Positions 1 to 8,918 of a stretch of DNA of 64,000 bases are shown piece after piece; the first letter of the stretch is position 1; each line of letters starts with the position of its first letter. Where the stretch lies: contig NZ_BCQR01000008.1 in NCBI RefSeq assembly GCF_001552175.1, positions 1 to 64,000 on the forward strand, read 5' to 3'. The notes beneath the pieces were generated by a model. That model worked only from the letters and a program-made list of their open reading frames with translations, was not told the origin of the DNA and searched no databases. This DNA comes from Actinomadura kijaniata NBRC 14229. Its GTDB lineage: Bacteria; Actinomycetota; Actinomycetes; Streptosporangiales; Streptosporangiaceae. Made by a program: the position numbers and the translations under genes.

Positions 1-253
1 CGGCGCGCAGCGCGGCGACGCGGTCCAGCAGCAGCCGCGCCGGGCCCGGCTGGCCCGGCCAGCACCAGGACCGCCCGGCGGCGTCGGCGGCAGCGGCGGC
101 GGTCGACGGCCACAGCCCGGGGTCCTCCGAGGCCAGCCGGACCGGGACCTCGTCGATCCACAGCCGGCCCAGCACCCGTTCGGCGGCCTGGCGGACCGCG
201 CCGCGCGCGGTGATGGTCGTCGGTCCCGAGACGACCGCGGTGAAGCTCGTCAC
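1..253 (-). CDS. glucose-6-phosphate isomerase-like protein, third tandem copy (N-terminal part only)
   Basis: Only the first 84 codons are in the window; the gene runs off the left edge. It starts at a GTG at 253, 17 bp after the stop of the preceding pgi-like gene. The N-terminus aligns with the two pgi-like genes just upstream: all begin with a T-x-R-G pattern, then a helix ending in V-P-x-x-L-A, then an acidic or polar stretch and L-W (here LASEDPGLW). I infer a third tandem paralogue of the phosphoglucose isomerase half of Tal-PGI proteins. The catalytic region lies outside the window, so activity cannot be judged. The start does not look like glucose-6-phosphate dehydrogenase, which often sits in this position. 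Confidence 0.55.
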   Translation of the reverse strand, partial: MTSFTAVVSGPTTITARGAVRQAAERVLGRLWIDEVPVRLASEDPGLWPSTAAAAADAAGRSWCWPGQPGPARLLLDRVAALRA

Positions 254-270
254 TACCGGATCACTACGCC

Positions 271-2037
271 TTACCCGTACGCCTTACCCGTGTCCTCCGG
301 GCCCGCGGCCCCCGAGGGGTCGGTCGCGGTGACGGCGCGCACCGCCTCGGCCAGCCGCTCCACGCCCGCGGCGGGGTCGCGCAGGTGCAGCCGCACCACC
401 GGCAGGCCGCGGCGGCGCAGCGCCCGCTCCTCGGCCAGCCCGCGCGCGGTCCGCAGCCGGCCCAGCCCGTAGGAGCGGCCCGGCACCGGCAGGTCGGCGA
501 GCGCGTCGCCCGGCGCGGGGTCCCCGGTCACGATCAGGAACGCGCCGGTGCCCGGCCCGTCCTTGTGGACCGGACCGGTCGCGTGCAGGTGGCCGGGGCC
601 GTGCCCGTAGCCCACCGGACGCAGCGCGCCGCGCGCCAGCGCGGGCGCCAGGTAACGGCCGGAGAACTCCCCGGACAGGTAGGTCTCCACCGACAGGTAG
701 CCGGTGCCCGGCACGCGGTCCAGCAGCGCCGCCACCACCGCCTCCAGCCCGATGTCGGTGCGGAACGGCAGCGCGGTGTGGATCTCGATGTCGCCGTCCA
801 CCAGCACCGGGTCGCCGCCGGGCAGCCGGCCCCCGGCGGCGGCGCGCAGCAGCGCCGCCGCGTCGTCCTCGGCCTCCTGCACCGAGGTGCCGCCCGGCTC
901 GAACGGGTTGACGCCCAGCAGCCACCCGGCCACCGCCGTCGCGTACTCCCACAGCAGGAACTGCGCGCCCAGCGGCGCCCACACCGAGGTGTCGGCGTCC
1001 TCGGAGGTCGCCGCGCGCGGGTTGAGGGCGATGCCGTGCGCGTCGGGGCAGTCGCGGGGGACGCCCGGCGGCTCGAACGCCAGCACGCCCCGGCCGCGCT
1101 TGCCGGTGCCGACCGCCAGCAGCTGCGCGATCCACGCCGTCAGCGCGCCCGACCCGCCTGGCTCGCGCAGCACCACCTTGTCGCGGGCCAGCCCGCCCTC
1201 GCCCTGCTGGGCCGAGCCGCCCAGGATCGCGCCCAGCAGCAGGCCGGGGTTGTCGTCGTTGCCCGCCAGCGCGGGCGCCAGCGCGGCGGCCTCGTCCAGC
1301 AGGCGGTGCGCGTCGGCCCCGGCCAGCACCGCCGGGACCAGCCCGTAGGCCGACAGCGCCCCGAAGTGGCCGGGCAGGTAGGGGTCGGTGAGCCCGATGC
1401 GGTAGCCGCACTGGCGGGCGAAGTCGTGCAGCGGGCTGCCGTGGTCGGTGATGACCAGGAACCGGCCCGCGATCTCGCGGTCCGACAGGCCGTGGTCGCG
1501 GAACGCGGCGGCGAACACGCGCCGGTAGGCGTCGCCCTCCAGCGACACCCCGGCCTTGCTGGACAGCACCACCAGCGTGCGGTCCAGGCGTTCCAGCGCC
1601 GTCGCCAGCGCGGCGGTGTCGCCGCCGTCCAGCACGGTCAGCGCGCCGCCGGAGGCCGCGCCGCCCGGCGGGCCGCCCGGTGACCCGCCCAGGGAGCCGC
1701 CCGGGGATCCGCCGGTCAGGGCGGGGGCGTGCGCGGCGTGGGCCTCCATGACGGCCTGGGCGGCGTAGGTCTCGGCGCCCACCCCGATCAGCACGATGTG
1801 GTCCAGTCCGGAGTAGCGGGCCTCGGCGACCAGCCCGTCGATCTGGTCCAGCAGCCCGCGCGACGCCGTGGGCAGGTCGAGCCAGCCCAGGCGGCTGTGG
1901 TCGACCGAGCGCCGCCCCCACAGGCGGGGGTCCTTGGCCGCCAGCGCGGCCGGCACGCCACAGTCCACCAGGTAGTCACGCGCCTGGAGCGCGGCGTGCA
2001 GCACCTCACCGCGCGTCAGTACGTCGAATCCGGACAC
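271..2037 (-). CDS. glucose-6-phosphate isomerase-like protein with eroded active site (probable pseudoenzyme)
   Basis: A 588-residue paralogue of the pgi product encoded just upstream, co-linear along its whole length (shared blocks LGWLDLP, GAQFLLWEYA, GVNPF, LPVPGR). The GTG start has a clear GGAGGAG ribosome site. Residues that matter in PGI have changed. The ESTGK motif carrying the catalytic Glu reads VGTGK (residues 309-313), the GGRF arginine is His224, FDQP reads FEPG (379-382) and GQYHKGG reads GPVHKDG (488-494). A Gly/Ser/Pro-rich insert occupies residues 109-131. The frame is intact and codon use matches its neighbours, so it is probably expressed. I infer a non-catalytic or altered-specificity PGI homologue. 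Annotation as glucose-6-phosphate isomerase on similarity alone could mislead. Confidence 0.75.
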   Translation of the reverse strand: MSGFDVLTRGEVLHAALQARDYLVDCGVPAALAAKDPRLWGRRSVDHSRLGWLDLPTASRGLLDQIDGLVAEARYSGLDHIVLIGVGAETYAAQAVMEAHAAHAPALTGGSPGGSLGGSPGGPPGGAASGGALTVLDGGDTAALATALERLDRTLVVLSSKAGVSLEGDAYRRVFAAAFRDHGLSDREIAGRFLVITDHGSPLHDFARQCGYRIGLTDPYLPGHFGALSAYGLVPAVLAGADAHRLLDEAAALAPALAGNDDNPGLLLGAILGGSAQQGEGGLARDKVVLREPGGSGALTAWIAQLLAVGTGKRGRGVLAFEPPGVPRDCPDAHGIALNPRAATSEDADTSVWAPLGAQFLLWEYATAVAGWLLGVNPFEPGGTSVQEAEDDAAALLRAAAGGRLPGGDPVLVDGDIEIHTALPFRTDIGLEAVVAALLDRVPGTGYLSVETYLSGEFSGRYLAPALARGALRPVGYGHGPGHLHATGPVHKDGPGTGAFLIVTGDPAPGDALADLPVPGRSYGLGRLRTARGLAEERALRRRGLPVVRLHLRDPAAGVERLAEAVRAVTATDPSGAAGPEDTGKAYG

Positions 2038-2231
2038 CGTCTCCTCCCGCCCCTATCGTTTCAGGAGACAACCGGCATTCGCGACCATCTCCCCGATCTT
2101 CGGGGCGGAATTTGTGAACAAGTGATGTTTCGTTACGGCTGCGGACATATCTCCGGACCTGACCCCGGACCTGACCCCGGACATGGTGGGGCCGCCGCGG
2201 TCGTCCGACCACGGCGGCCCGAAGGTCCGGA
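2038..2231 (-). promoter_or_regulatory. leader region between pgi and the second pgi-like gene
   Basis: This 194-bp gap separates two same-strand pgi paralogues. On the minus strand it begins with a terminator hairpin, continues through a 12-bp direct repeat (GGACCTGACCCC at 2155-2166 and 2167-2178), and then an unusually A/T-rich stretch around 2100-2150. A small hairpin follows at 2091-2105 (CCCCGA, 3-nt loop, TCGGGG), then the GGAGGAG ribosome site before the GTG at 2037. The terminator plus the A/T-rich segment suggests the second gene has its own promoter. I could not pick a convincing -35/-10 pair. Confidence 0.4.
2189..2220 (-). terminator. hairpin terminator of the tkt-tal-pgi operon
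   Basis: GGGCCGCCG (2189-2197) pairs with CGGCGGCCC (2212-2220). Inside, GGTC and GACC can extend the stem around a GTCC loop with one mismatch. It lies 12 bp beyond the pgi stop on the minus strand. No T-tract follows, which is usual for GC-rich actinomycete terminators. Confidence 0.55.
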
Positions 2232-3893
2232 TCAGGTGAGCGCCGAACGCAGCTGCTCGACGCCCGCGGCCCGGTCGCGCAGGTGCAGCCGCACCGCCGG
2301 GCGGCCCCGCGCCCGCAGCGCCCGCAGGTCGCCGAACGCCTGCGCGAGCTGGAGCTGCCCCAGCGTGTAGGGGCGGCCCGGCACCGGCAGGTCGGTCGTC
2401 GTCTCACCGGTGATCTGCAGGAACGCCCCGTTCTGGCGGCCTCCCTTGTGGTACTGCCCGGTCGTGTGCAGCAGGCGCGGCCCCCACCCGAAGGTGACCG
2501 GCGGCGGCTGCCTGCGCAGCCGCGCGGCGCGGGCCGCCAGCAGCGCCCGCGCCTCCGCCGCGCCCGCGTCCCCGACCGGGTCCAGGTAGGCCATGACGGC
2601 CAGGTAGCCGTGCTCGGGCACGCGCTCGACCAGCCGGTCCATCGCGTCCGACAGGCTCTGGACGCCCCGGAACAGCTCCGCGGGGCCGTGCACCTCCACC
2701 GCGTCGTCGACCACGGCGGGCGCGCCGTGGATGACCGTGGGCGCCTCGCCCTCGGCCGACCGCAGCAGCGCGGCGGTGTTGTCCTCGCTCTCGCGCACCT
2801 CGGGCTGGTCGAACGGGTTGACCCCCAGCACCCGCCCGGCGACCGCGACCGCGTACTGCCACAGCAGGAACTGCGCGCCCAGCGGCCCCGCCACGCTCAC
2901 CCCGGCCTCGCGCGCCGGGCCGGGCTCGTCGGGACGGCTGCCCAGGATGACCCGCCGCATGTCGCCGGTCAGCGCGAACCCGGGCGCGGCCACCCCCTCC
3001 ACGATCACCGGCAGGATGCCCTTGCCGTCCTTGCCGGTGGACTCGGCGACCACCTGCTCCACCCAGTCGGCCAGGCCCGGCAGCCCCGAGCCCTGGTCGG
3101 CCAGCACCAGCTTGTCGCGGCCTCCCAGGGCCGAGGCGCCCAGCGCCGCGCCCAGGGCCAGCGCCGGGTTGTCGTAGGGCTGCTGGAGCGTCGGGAGCAG
3201 CGCCGCCGCCGCGTCCAGCAGCAGCGTCACATCCGCTCCCGCCAGCGCGGCCGGGGCCAGCCCGAACGCGCTGAGCGCCGCGAACCGCCCGCCGACGTCC
3301 GGCGCGCCGGGCACCACCGGGTACCCGGCCTTCTCGGCGAGGTCGGCCGCCGGCGTTCCCAGGTCGGCGAGCACGACGAAGCGCCGCGCCAGCTCTCGGT
3401 CGGGCACGCCCGCCGCGCGGAAGGTCTCCTCGAAGACCCGGCGCAGCGCGTCGGTCCCGACCGTCTCCTCCTTGACCGACAGCACCACCAGCGTCCGGTC
3501 CGGGTGGTCGGCCAGTACCGCCGCCACCCGGTGCGGGTCGGTGGTGTCCAGCACCGTCAGCGGAGCACCGGCACTCCGCGCCACGGCCTCGGCGGCCACC
3601 GTCGAGCCGTCGGTCCCGGCCAGCACGACCCGGTCCAGGCCCGCCCCCCGGGCCCGGCCGGTCAGCTCGGCCAGCCGCCCCACCAGGGGGCGGGACGACT
3701 CCGGCAGCCGCAGCCAGCCCAGCCGCCGCGCCGCCTCCGGCGCGGCGTCCGGGCCCCACAGCTTGGCGTTCCCGCTCGCCAGGGAACGCGGCACGCCGTC
3801 GGAGACGAGGCGGTTCAGGACCGCCTCGCTCTCGTCGACGACGACGCCGCGAATGGTGACCGATGTCCCCCCGGCGGTCACCACCGATGTCAC
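2232..3893 (-). CDS. pgi: glucose-6-phosphate isomerase (Tal-PGI type, separate gene)
   Basis: Interconverts glucose-6-phosphate and fructose-6-phosphate in the cytoplasm. The 553-residue protein resembles the PGI half of bifunctional transaldolase/PGI proteins: N-terminal [17 protein letters not shown], a GGRF block at 201-204, ESTGK at 284-288 with the expected catalytic Glu284, FDQP at 361-364 and [10 protein letters not shown] at 476-485. I chose the GTG at 3893 because it overlaps the tal stop as GTGA, implying translational coupling. The frame stays open further upstream only as an antisense shadow of tal. One oddity is that the position usually filled by Lys after FDQ appears to be Glu370. 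The gene is last in the tkt-tal-pgi operon. Confidence 0.88.
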   Translation of the reverse strand: MTSVVTAGGTSVTIRGVVVDESEAVLNRLVSDGVPRSLASGNAKLWGPDAAPEAARRLGWLRLPESSRPLVGRLAELTGRARGAGLDRVVLAGTDGSTVAAEAVARSAGAPLTVLDTTDPHRVAAVLADHPDRTLVVLSVKEETVGTDALRRVFEETFRAAGVPDRELARRFVVLADLGTPAADLAEKAGYPVVPGAPDVGGRFAALSAFGLAPAALAGADVTLLLDAAAALLPTLQQPYDNPALALGAALGASALGGRDKLVLADQGSGLPGLADWVEQVVAESTGKDGKGILPVIVEGVAAPGFALTGDMRRVILGSRPDEPGPAREAGVSVAGPLGAQFLLWQYAVAVAGRVLGVNPFDQPEVRESEDNTAALLRSAEGEAPTVIHGAPAVVDDAVEVHGPAELFRGVQSLSDAMDRLVERVPEHGYLAVMAYLDPVGDAGAAEARALLAARAARLRRQPPPVTFGWGPRLLHTTGQYHKGGRQNGAFLQITGETTTDLPVPGRPYTLGQLQLAQAFGDLRALRARGRPAVRLHLRDRAAGVEQLRSALT

Positions 3894-5017
3894 GCGGTGG
3901 ACCCCTGACCGCCCGCCTTGGCCTTCAGCTCGTCGGCCAGCGTGCCGAGCAGGGAGTTCCAGGACGTCTCGAACTTCTCGACGCCCTCCTCCTCCAGCAC
4001 CCGCACCACGTCGTCGTAGTCCACGCCGACGTCCTTGAGCGCCCGCATGTGCGCGCGGGCCTCGTCGTAGGCGCCCGTGACCGTGTCGCCGCGCACCTCG
4101 CCCTTCTCGGCCTCGGCGTCCAGGGTCGCCTCGGGCATGGTGTTGACGGTGCCGGGGGCGACCAGCTCGTCCACGTACAGGGTGGCCGGCAGGTCCGGGT
4201 CCTTCACGCCGGTGGACGCCCACAGCGGGCGCTGCGGGCGCGCGTTGGCGGCCTTGAGCGCCTTCCAGCGGTCGGAGGCGAACTTCTCCTCGTACAGCGC
4301 GTAGGCCAGCCGGGCGTTGGCGACGCCCGCCTTGGACCGCAGCTCCCTGGCCTCCTCCGAACCGATCTTGTCGAGGCGCTTGTCGATCTCGGTGTCCACG
4401 CGGGACACGAAGAACGACGCCACCGACGCGATCTTGGAGATGTCCAGGCCGTTCTCCCTGGCCCTCTCCAGACCGGTGAAGAACGCGTCGATCACCTTGC
4501 CGTAGCGCTCCAGCGAGAAGATCAGCGTCACGTTCACGCTGATGCCCTCGGCCAGCGCGTTGGTGATCGCGGGCAGGCCCCGCTCGGTCGCCGGGATCTT
4601 GATGAACAGGTTGGGCCGGTCCACCATCCACCACAGCGCCCGCGCCTCGGCGACGGTCTTGATCTCGTCGTGGGCCAGCCGCGGGTCGACCTCGATCGAC
4701 ACGCGGCCGTCCAGGCCCTCGGTGCGGTCGTACACCGGGCGCAGCACGTCGCAGCCCCAGCGGATGTCGTAGGTGGTGATCGCGCGGACCGCCTCCTCGA
4801 CGTCGACGCCGCGGACCGCCAGGTCACGCACCTGCTCGTCGTAGGCGTCGCCCTGGCCCAGCGCCTTCTCGAAGATCGTGGGGTTGGAGGTGACCCCCAC
4901 CACGTTCCTCTCCTTGACCAGCTTCTCCAGGTTGCCCGAGCGCAGCCGTTCCCGGCTGATGTCGTCCAGCCAGATCGACACGCCCTCGTCCGAGAGCCTC
5001 TTCAACGTCTCGCTCAT
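3890..5017 (-). CDS. tal: transaldolase
   Basis: Transfers a dihydroxyacetone unit between sugar phosphates in the non-oxidative pentose phosphate pathway. The 375-residue length fits actinobacterial Tal. [10 protein letters not shown] (41-50) and LFIKIPAT with Schiff-base Lys140 are the family signatures, and NVTLIFS follows at about 162-168. I chose the ATG at 5017 because a strong GAGGAGGAGG ribosome site lies just before it; a possible start at 5053 would lie inside that leader. It sits 39 bp after tkt and overlaps pgi by 4 bp, so the three genes form one operon. Confidence 0.95.
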   Translation of the reverse strand: MSETLKRLSDEGVSIWLDDISRERLRSGNLEKLVKERNVVGVTSNPTIFEKALGQGDAYDEQVRDLAVRGVDVEEAVRAITTYDIRWGCDVLRPVYDRTEGLDGRVSIEVDPRLAHDEIKTVAEARALWWMVDRPNLFIKIPATERGLPAITNALAEGISVNVTLIFSLERYGKVIDAFFTGLERARENGLDISKIASVASFFVSRVDTEIDKRLDKIGSEEARELRSKAGVANARLAYALYEEKFASDRWKALKAANARPQRPLWASTGVKDPDLPATLYVDELVAPGTVNTMPEATLDAEAEKGEVRGDTVTGAYDEARAHMRALKDVGVDYDDVVRVLEEEGVEKFETSWNSLLGTLADELKAKAGGQGSTA

Positions 5018-5056
5018 CGCTTCCTCCTCCTCGGCGGATGTCGGGTCGGTCACCGG

Positions 5057-7183
5057 TCAGTTGCCGGTGGTGGTACCACGACCGGCGCCCGCCACACCCG
5101 CCTTGATCAGGCTGGACTTGGCCGCCGCGACCACGCGCTCGGCGGTCAGGCCGAACTGCTGGTACAGCGTCTTGTAGTCGGCCGAGGCACCGAAGTGCTC
5201 CAGGCCGACCGACTCGCCGGCGTCGCCGACGTAGATCCGCCAGCCCAGCGCCACGCCGGCCTCGACCGACACGCGGGCCTTCACCGACGGCGGCAGGACC
5301 TGCTGCCGGTAGGCGTCGTCCTGCTCCTCGAACCACTCCACGCACGGCATCGACACCACGCGGGTGGGGGTGCCCTCGGCCTCCAGGACCTCGCGGGCCG
5401 CCAGGGCGATCTGCACCTCGCTGCCGGTCCCGATGATGATCACCTCGGGCTGGCCGTTGGACGCGTCGGCCAGCACGTAGCCGCCCTTGGCGACGCCGTC
5501 GGCCGCGGCGATGCCGTTGCCGCGCTCGAACGTGGGCACCTTCTGCCGGGTCAGGCACAGGCCCGCCGGGCGGTCGGTGTGCTCCAGCACGGTCCGCCAC
5601 GCCACGGCGGTCTCGTTGGCGTCGGCCGGGCGGACCACGTCCAGGCCCGGGATCGCGCGCAGCGCCCACAGGTGCTCGACCGGCTGGTGGGTCGGGCCGT
5701 CCTCGCCCAGGCCGATCGAGTCGTGCGTCCACACGTAGGTGACCGGCAGCCTCATCAGCGCCGCCAGCCGCACCGCCGGGCGCATGTAGTCGCTGAACAC
5801 CAGGAACGTGCCGCCGTAGGGCCGGGTGCCGCCGTGCAGCGCGATGCCGTTGAGGATCGCGCCCATGGCGTGCTCGCGGATGCCGAAGTGCAGCGTCCGG
5901 CCGTAGGGGCCGCCGGGGAACTCCTTGGTCTGGAACTCCTCGGGGACGAAGGACGGCTCGCCCTTCATCGTGGTGTTGTTGGACTCGGCCAGGTCCGCCG
6001 AGCCGCCCCACAGCTCCGGCAGCACCGGGGCCAGGGCGTTGAGGACCTGCCCGGACGCGGCGCGGGTCGCCAGGTCCTTGCCCGCCTCGAACTCCGGCAG
6101 CGCCTTGGCCCAGCCCTCGGGCAGCGTGCGCGTGGCGATGCGGTCGAAGTCGGCGGCGCGGTCGGCGTTGGCCTCGCGCCAGGACTGGAAGGCCTTGTCC
6201 CACTCGGCGTGCGCGGCGCGGCCCCGCTCCACGACCTTGCGGGCGTGCTCCAGCACCTCGGCGGGCACGTGGAACGTCTCGGCCGGGTCCAGCCCCAGGA
6301 TCTGCTTGGTGGCCGCGACCTCGTCGGCGCCCAGCGCCGAGCCGTGGATCTTGCCGGTGTTCTTCTTGTTGGGCGCGGGCCAGCCGATGATGGTGCGCAG
6401 CGCGATGAACGACGGCCGCGAGGTCTCGTTGCGGGCGGCCTCCATCGCGGCGGCCAGCGCGGCGACGTTCTCCTCGTACTCGCCGCCCTCGGTCCAGTCC
6501 ACCGAGTGGACGTCCCAGCCGTAGGCCTCGTAGCGGGCCCGCACGTCCTCCGACAGGGCGATCTGCGTGTCGTCCTCGATGGAGATGTGGTTGTCGTCGT
6601 ACAGGACGACCAGGTTGCCCAGCCGCTGGTGGCCCGCGATCGCGCTGGCCTCGTGGCTGATGCCCTCCTCGATGTCGCCGTCGGACACGAACGCCCAGAC
6701 CGTGTGGTCGAACGGCGAGGCGCCCGGCGCGGCGTCGGGGTCGAACAGGCCGCGCTCGCGGCGCGCCGCCATCGCCATGCCGACCGCGTTGGCCAGACCC
6801 TGGCCGAGCGGGCCGGTGGTGGTCTCCACGCCCGCGGTGTGCCCGTGCTCGGGGTGCCCCGGCGTGCGGCTGTCCCACTTGCGCAGCGACTTCAGGTCGT
6901 CCAGCGACAGCGGGTAGCCCGACAGGTAGAGCTGGATGTACAGGGTCAGGCTGGAGTGACCGCAGGACAGGACGAAACGGTCCCGGCCCGCCCAGTTCGG
7001 GTCGGTCGGGTCGTGCTTCAGGAACCGCTGGAAAAGCAGGTACGCCGCCGGAGCCAGGCTCATCGCGGTGCCGGGGTGGCCCGAGCCCGCCTCTTCGACC
7101 GCGTCCATGGCGAGGGCGCGGACCACGTCCACCGCCCGCCGGTCCTGGTCGGACCACTCAAACGTGCTGTTGTCCCCACTCAC
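5057..7183 (-). CDS. tkt: transketolase
   Basis: Thiamine-diphosphate enzyme moving two-carbon units between ketose donors and aldose acceptors in the pentose phosphate pathway. At 708 residues it has standard length. Visible features are GSGHPG (33-38), the GPLGQG block (124-129), the ThDP/Mg motif SDGDIEEG (167-174) and DDNHIS (196-201). The pyrimidine domain has [18 protein letters not shown]. The GTG start has GAGGAG 11 bp upstream, a slightly long spacing. It is first in the operon with tal and pgi and is divergent from ctaB across 665 bp. Confidence 0.96.
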   Translation of the reverse strand: MSGDNSTFEWSDQDRRAVDVVRALAMDAVEEAGSGHPGTAMSLAPAAYLLFQRFLKHDPTDPNWAGRDRFVLSCGHSSLTLYIQLYLSGYPLSLDDLKSLRKWDSRTPGHPEHGHTAGVETTTGPLGQGLANAVGMAMAARRERGLFDPDAAPGASPFDHTVWAFVSDGDIEEGISHEASAIAGHQRLGNLVVLYDDNHISIEDDTQIALSEDVRARYEAYGWDVHSVDWTEGGEYEENVAALAAAMEAARNETSRPSFIALRTIIGWPAPNKKNTGKIHGSALGADEVAATKQILGLDPAETFHVPAEVLEHARKVVERGRAAHAEWDKAFQSWREANADRAADFDRIATRTLPEGWAKALPEFEAGKDLATRAASGQVLNALAPVLPELWGGSADLAESNNTTMKGEPSFVPEEFQTKEFPGGPYGRTLHFGIREHAMGAILNGIALHGGTRPYGGTFLVFSDYMRPAVRLAALMRLPVTYVWTHDSIGLGEDGPTHQPVEHLWALRAIPGLDVVRPADANETAVAWRTVLEHTDRPAGLCLTRQKVPTFERGNGIAAADGVAKGGYVLADASNGQPEVIIIGTGSEVQIALAAREVLEAEGTPTRVVSMPCVEWFEEQDDAYRQQVLPPSVKARVSVEAGVALGWRIYVGDAGESVGLEHFGASADYKTLYQQFGLTAERVVAAAKSSLIKAGVAGAGRGTTTGN

Positions 7184-7848
7184 GGAACGCCAGGCTCCTC
7201 TCGAACCGCTCTATCGCAATGTCTGCCCCGGCCGTCGCCGGGCCCCACTGGTGGCAACTCCGCCGACGCCGGGTGTCTTCCCTGAGATGTCCGGATTCCC
7301 CGTCGTCCCCGGCCACCACGCGCGGCCGGGACGGCGGTCACCGTCGAACACCCCCGGAACGGCCGTACCCGCCGGGACCCGGCGAAGATCGTGCCGTGCC
7401 CGTTCCGAGCCTATCGGACCGGCGGCCGCCGCCATCGACGCCGAGGCGGCGCCGAGATGGCGCCGAGGTGGCCCCGACGCGAGGTCGGCGCGGCACCGGC
7501 CGTGCGTCGACGCGACGCCGGCGTACGGCCGACGCGCACAGGGACCCCTGCCCGATCGCCGCGGGGCTAACCCCTCGCGCGGGTGAGCCCGCGGGGGGAA
7601 CGCGGCCACCCCTCCGGCGGGATCCGGCGCGATCCCGCCGATCCGGCCGTGACCAGGCCGAAACGGCGCGTCCGGTGCCCCGGTGCTCGACCCCGGCGGG
7701 GGGCGGACTACAGTGATTGCGCGGTTGACAACAACGGCCGCTCGTCGTTTCGCAAGCCGAACCCGCACCGCAGGACGGTGCGGGTGAATCGCGGGGGCAC
7801 CGCCAGGTGATCGCGATTACTCATGCCTAGTTGGACGTGGACCCGATT
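7184..7848. promoter_or_regulatory. divergent intergenic region between tkt and ctaB
   Basis: This 665-bp interval has no convincing gene; the open frames in it are short, arginine- and proline-rich and lack ribosome sites. It must carry the promoters of tkt (minus) and ctaB (plus). On the plus strand TACAGT at 7709-7714 with TCGACC 16 bp upstream (7687-7692) is a possible promoter, and TTGACA occurs at 7725-7730 without a matching -10. A G+C-rich hairpin sits at 7571-7597 (CGCGGG, TGAG loop, CCCGCG, flanked by CCCC and GGGG). None of these is firm. Confidence 0.35.
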
Positions 7849-8826
7849 GTGACGGTGCTCAGTAACAAGCTCGCGGTCGAGCTCGACGACCAGGTGCCGG
7901 GGGCGCCTGTGGCCGCGCTCGAACCGGCGGCGGCCAGCCGGTCGATCGGCGCGAGCGTGCGCGCCTATGTGGCGCTGACCAAGCCGCGCGTGATCGAACT
8001 GCTCCTGATCACCACCATCCCGGTGATGTTCCTGGCCGCGGGGGGTGTGCCCCCGCTGTCCACCGTGCTGCTGACGTTCGCGTTCGGCTGGATGTCGGCC
8101 GGGGCGGCCAACGCGATCAACTGCTACATCGACCGCGACATCGACGCCAAGATGCGCCGCACCCGGCGCCGCCCGCTGGCCCGCGCGCAGGTCACCCCGG
8201 CCCGCGCGCTGGTGTTCGGGATCACCCTGGCGGTGGTGTCCACGGTCGGCTTCGCCCTGGCGGTCAACCTCGTGTCGGCCGCGATGTCGCTGTTCGCGAT
8301 CCTGTTCTACATCTTCGTGTACTCGCTGCTGCTCAAGCGGCGCACCTCGCAGAACATCGTGTGGGGCGGCATCGCCGGGTGCATGCCGGTGCTGATCGGC
8401 TGGGCCGCGATCACCGGCGGGCTGGACTGGGCGCCGCTGGTGCTGTTCGGCGTGGTGTTCCTGTGGACCCCGCCGCACACCTGGACGCTGGCGATGCGGT
8501 ACCGCGAGGACTACGCGGCGGTCAAGGTGCCGATGCTGCCGGTGGTCGCCTCCGAGACGCGCGTCATCGTCGAGTCGCTGGTCTACACCTACGCCACCGT
8601 CGCCTGCTCGCTGGCGCTGTGGCCGGTGGCCGGGATGGGCCCGGTCTACGGGGTCTCCGCGCTGGTGCTCGGCGCGGTGTTCCTGGCCGAGGGGCACCGC
8701 CTGCTGCACGCCGTCCGCACCGGGCTCACCGGTGTCCACCTGCGGCCGATGCGGTTCTTCCACCTGTCCAACGTGTACCTGGCGCTGCTGTTCACCGCCG
8801 TCGCGGTGGACCCGCTGCTGTACTGA
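7849..8826 (+). CDS. ctaB: protoheme IX farnesyltransferase (heme O synthase)
   Basis: Attaches a farnesyl group to heme B to make heme O, the first step toward heme A for cytochrome aa3 oxidase. The UbiA-family membrane protein has about eight or nine hydrophobic segments. The prenyl-diphosphate motif reads [12 protein letters not shown], and the conserved cytoplasmic loop [16 protein letters not shown] is present. The first conserved block is [12 protein letters not shown]. The start is uncertain: GTG at 7849 gives VTVLSNK, like family members, while a TTG at 7831 adds six residues; neither has a strong ribosome site. ctaA lies two genes downstream. Confidence 0.93.
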   Translation: MTVLSNKLAVELDDQVPGAPVAALEPAAASRSIGASVRAYVALTKPRVIELLLITTIPVMFLAAGGVPPLSTVLLTFAFGWMSAGAANAINCYIDRDIDAKMRRTRRRPLARAQVTPARALVFGITLAVVSTVGFALAVNLVSAAMSLFAILFYIFVYSLLLKRRTSQNIVWGGIAGCMPVLIGWAAITGGLDWAPLVLFGVVFLWTPPHTWTLAMRYREDYAAVKVPMLPVVASETRVIVESLVYTYATVACSLALWPVAGMGPVYGVSALVLGAVFLAEGHRLLHAVRTGLTGVHLRPMRFFHLSNVYLALLFTAVAVDPLLY

Positions 8827-8918
8827 CGTCCCCTCTCGCCGGTCGCGGCCGTCCCGGAACTCGCGGGGCGGCCGCACCGGTGTGAGCGCGGTCACCCCCG
8901 GACGGTTACGCTCGCGAC

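Noticed and set aside
1-253. Left-edge gene as glucose-6-phosphate dehydrogenase
   Set aside because: zwf often follows in this operon, but the visible N-terminus has no GVTGDLA-like motif and matches the pgi-like paralogues instead.
3863-7285. Long plus-strand open frame across tkt and tal
   Set aside because: It is an antisense shadow of two clear enzymes, low in complexity and without a ribosome site.
7725-7730. TTGACA hexamer as a ctaB promoter
   Set aside because: No acceptable -10 at 16-18 bp; kept only as a mention.
7211-7768. Minus-strand open frame in the tkt-ctaB gap (about 185 codons)
   Set aside because: Arg/Pro/Ala-rich, no ribosome site, no recognisable motif; treated as noncoding.
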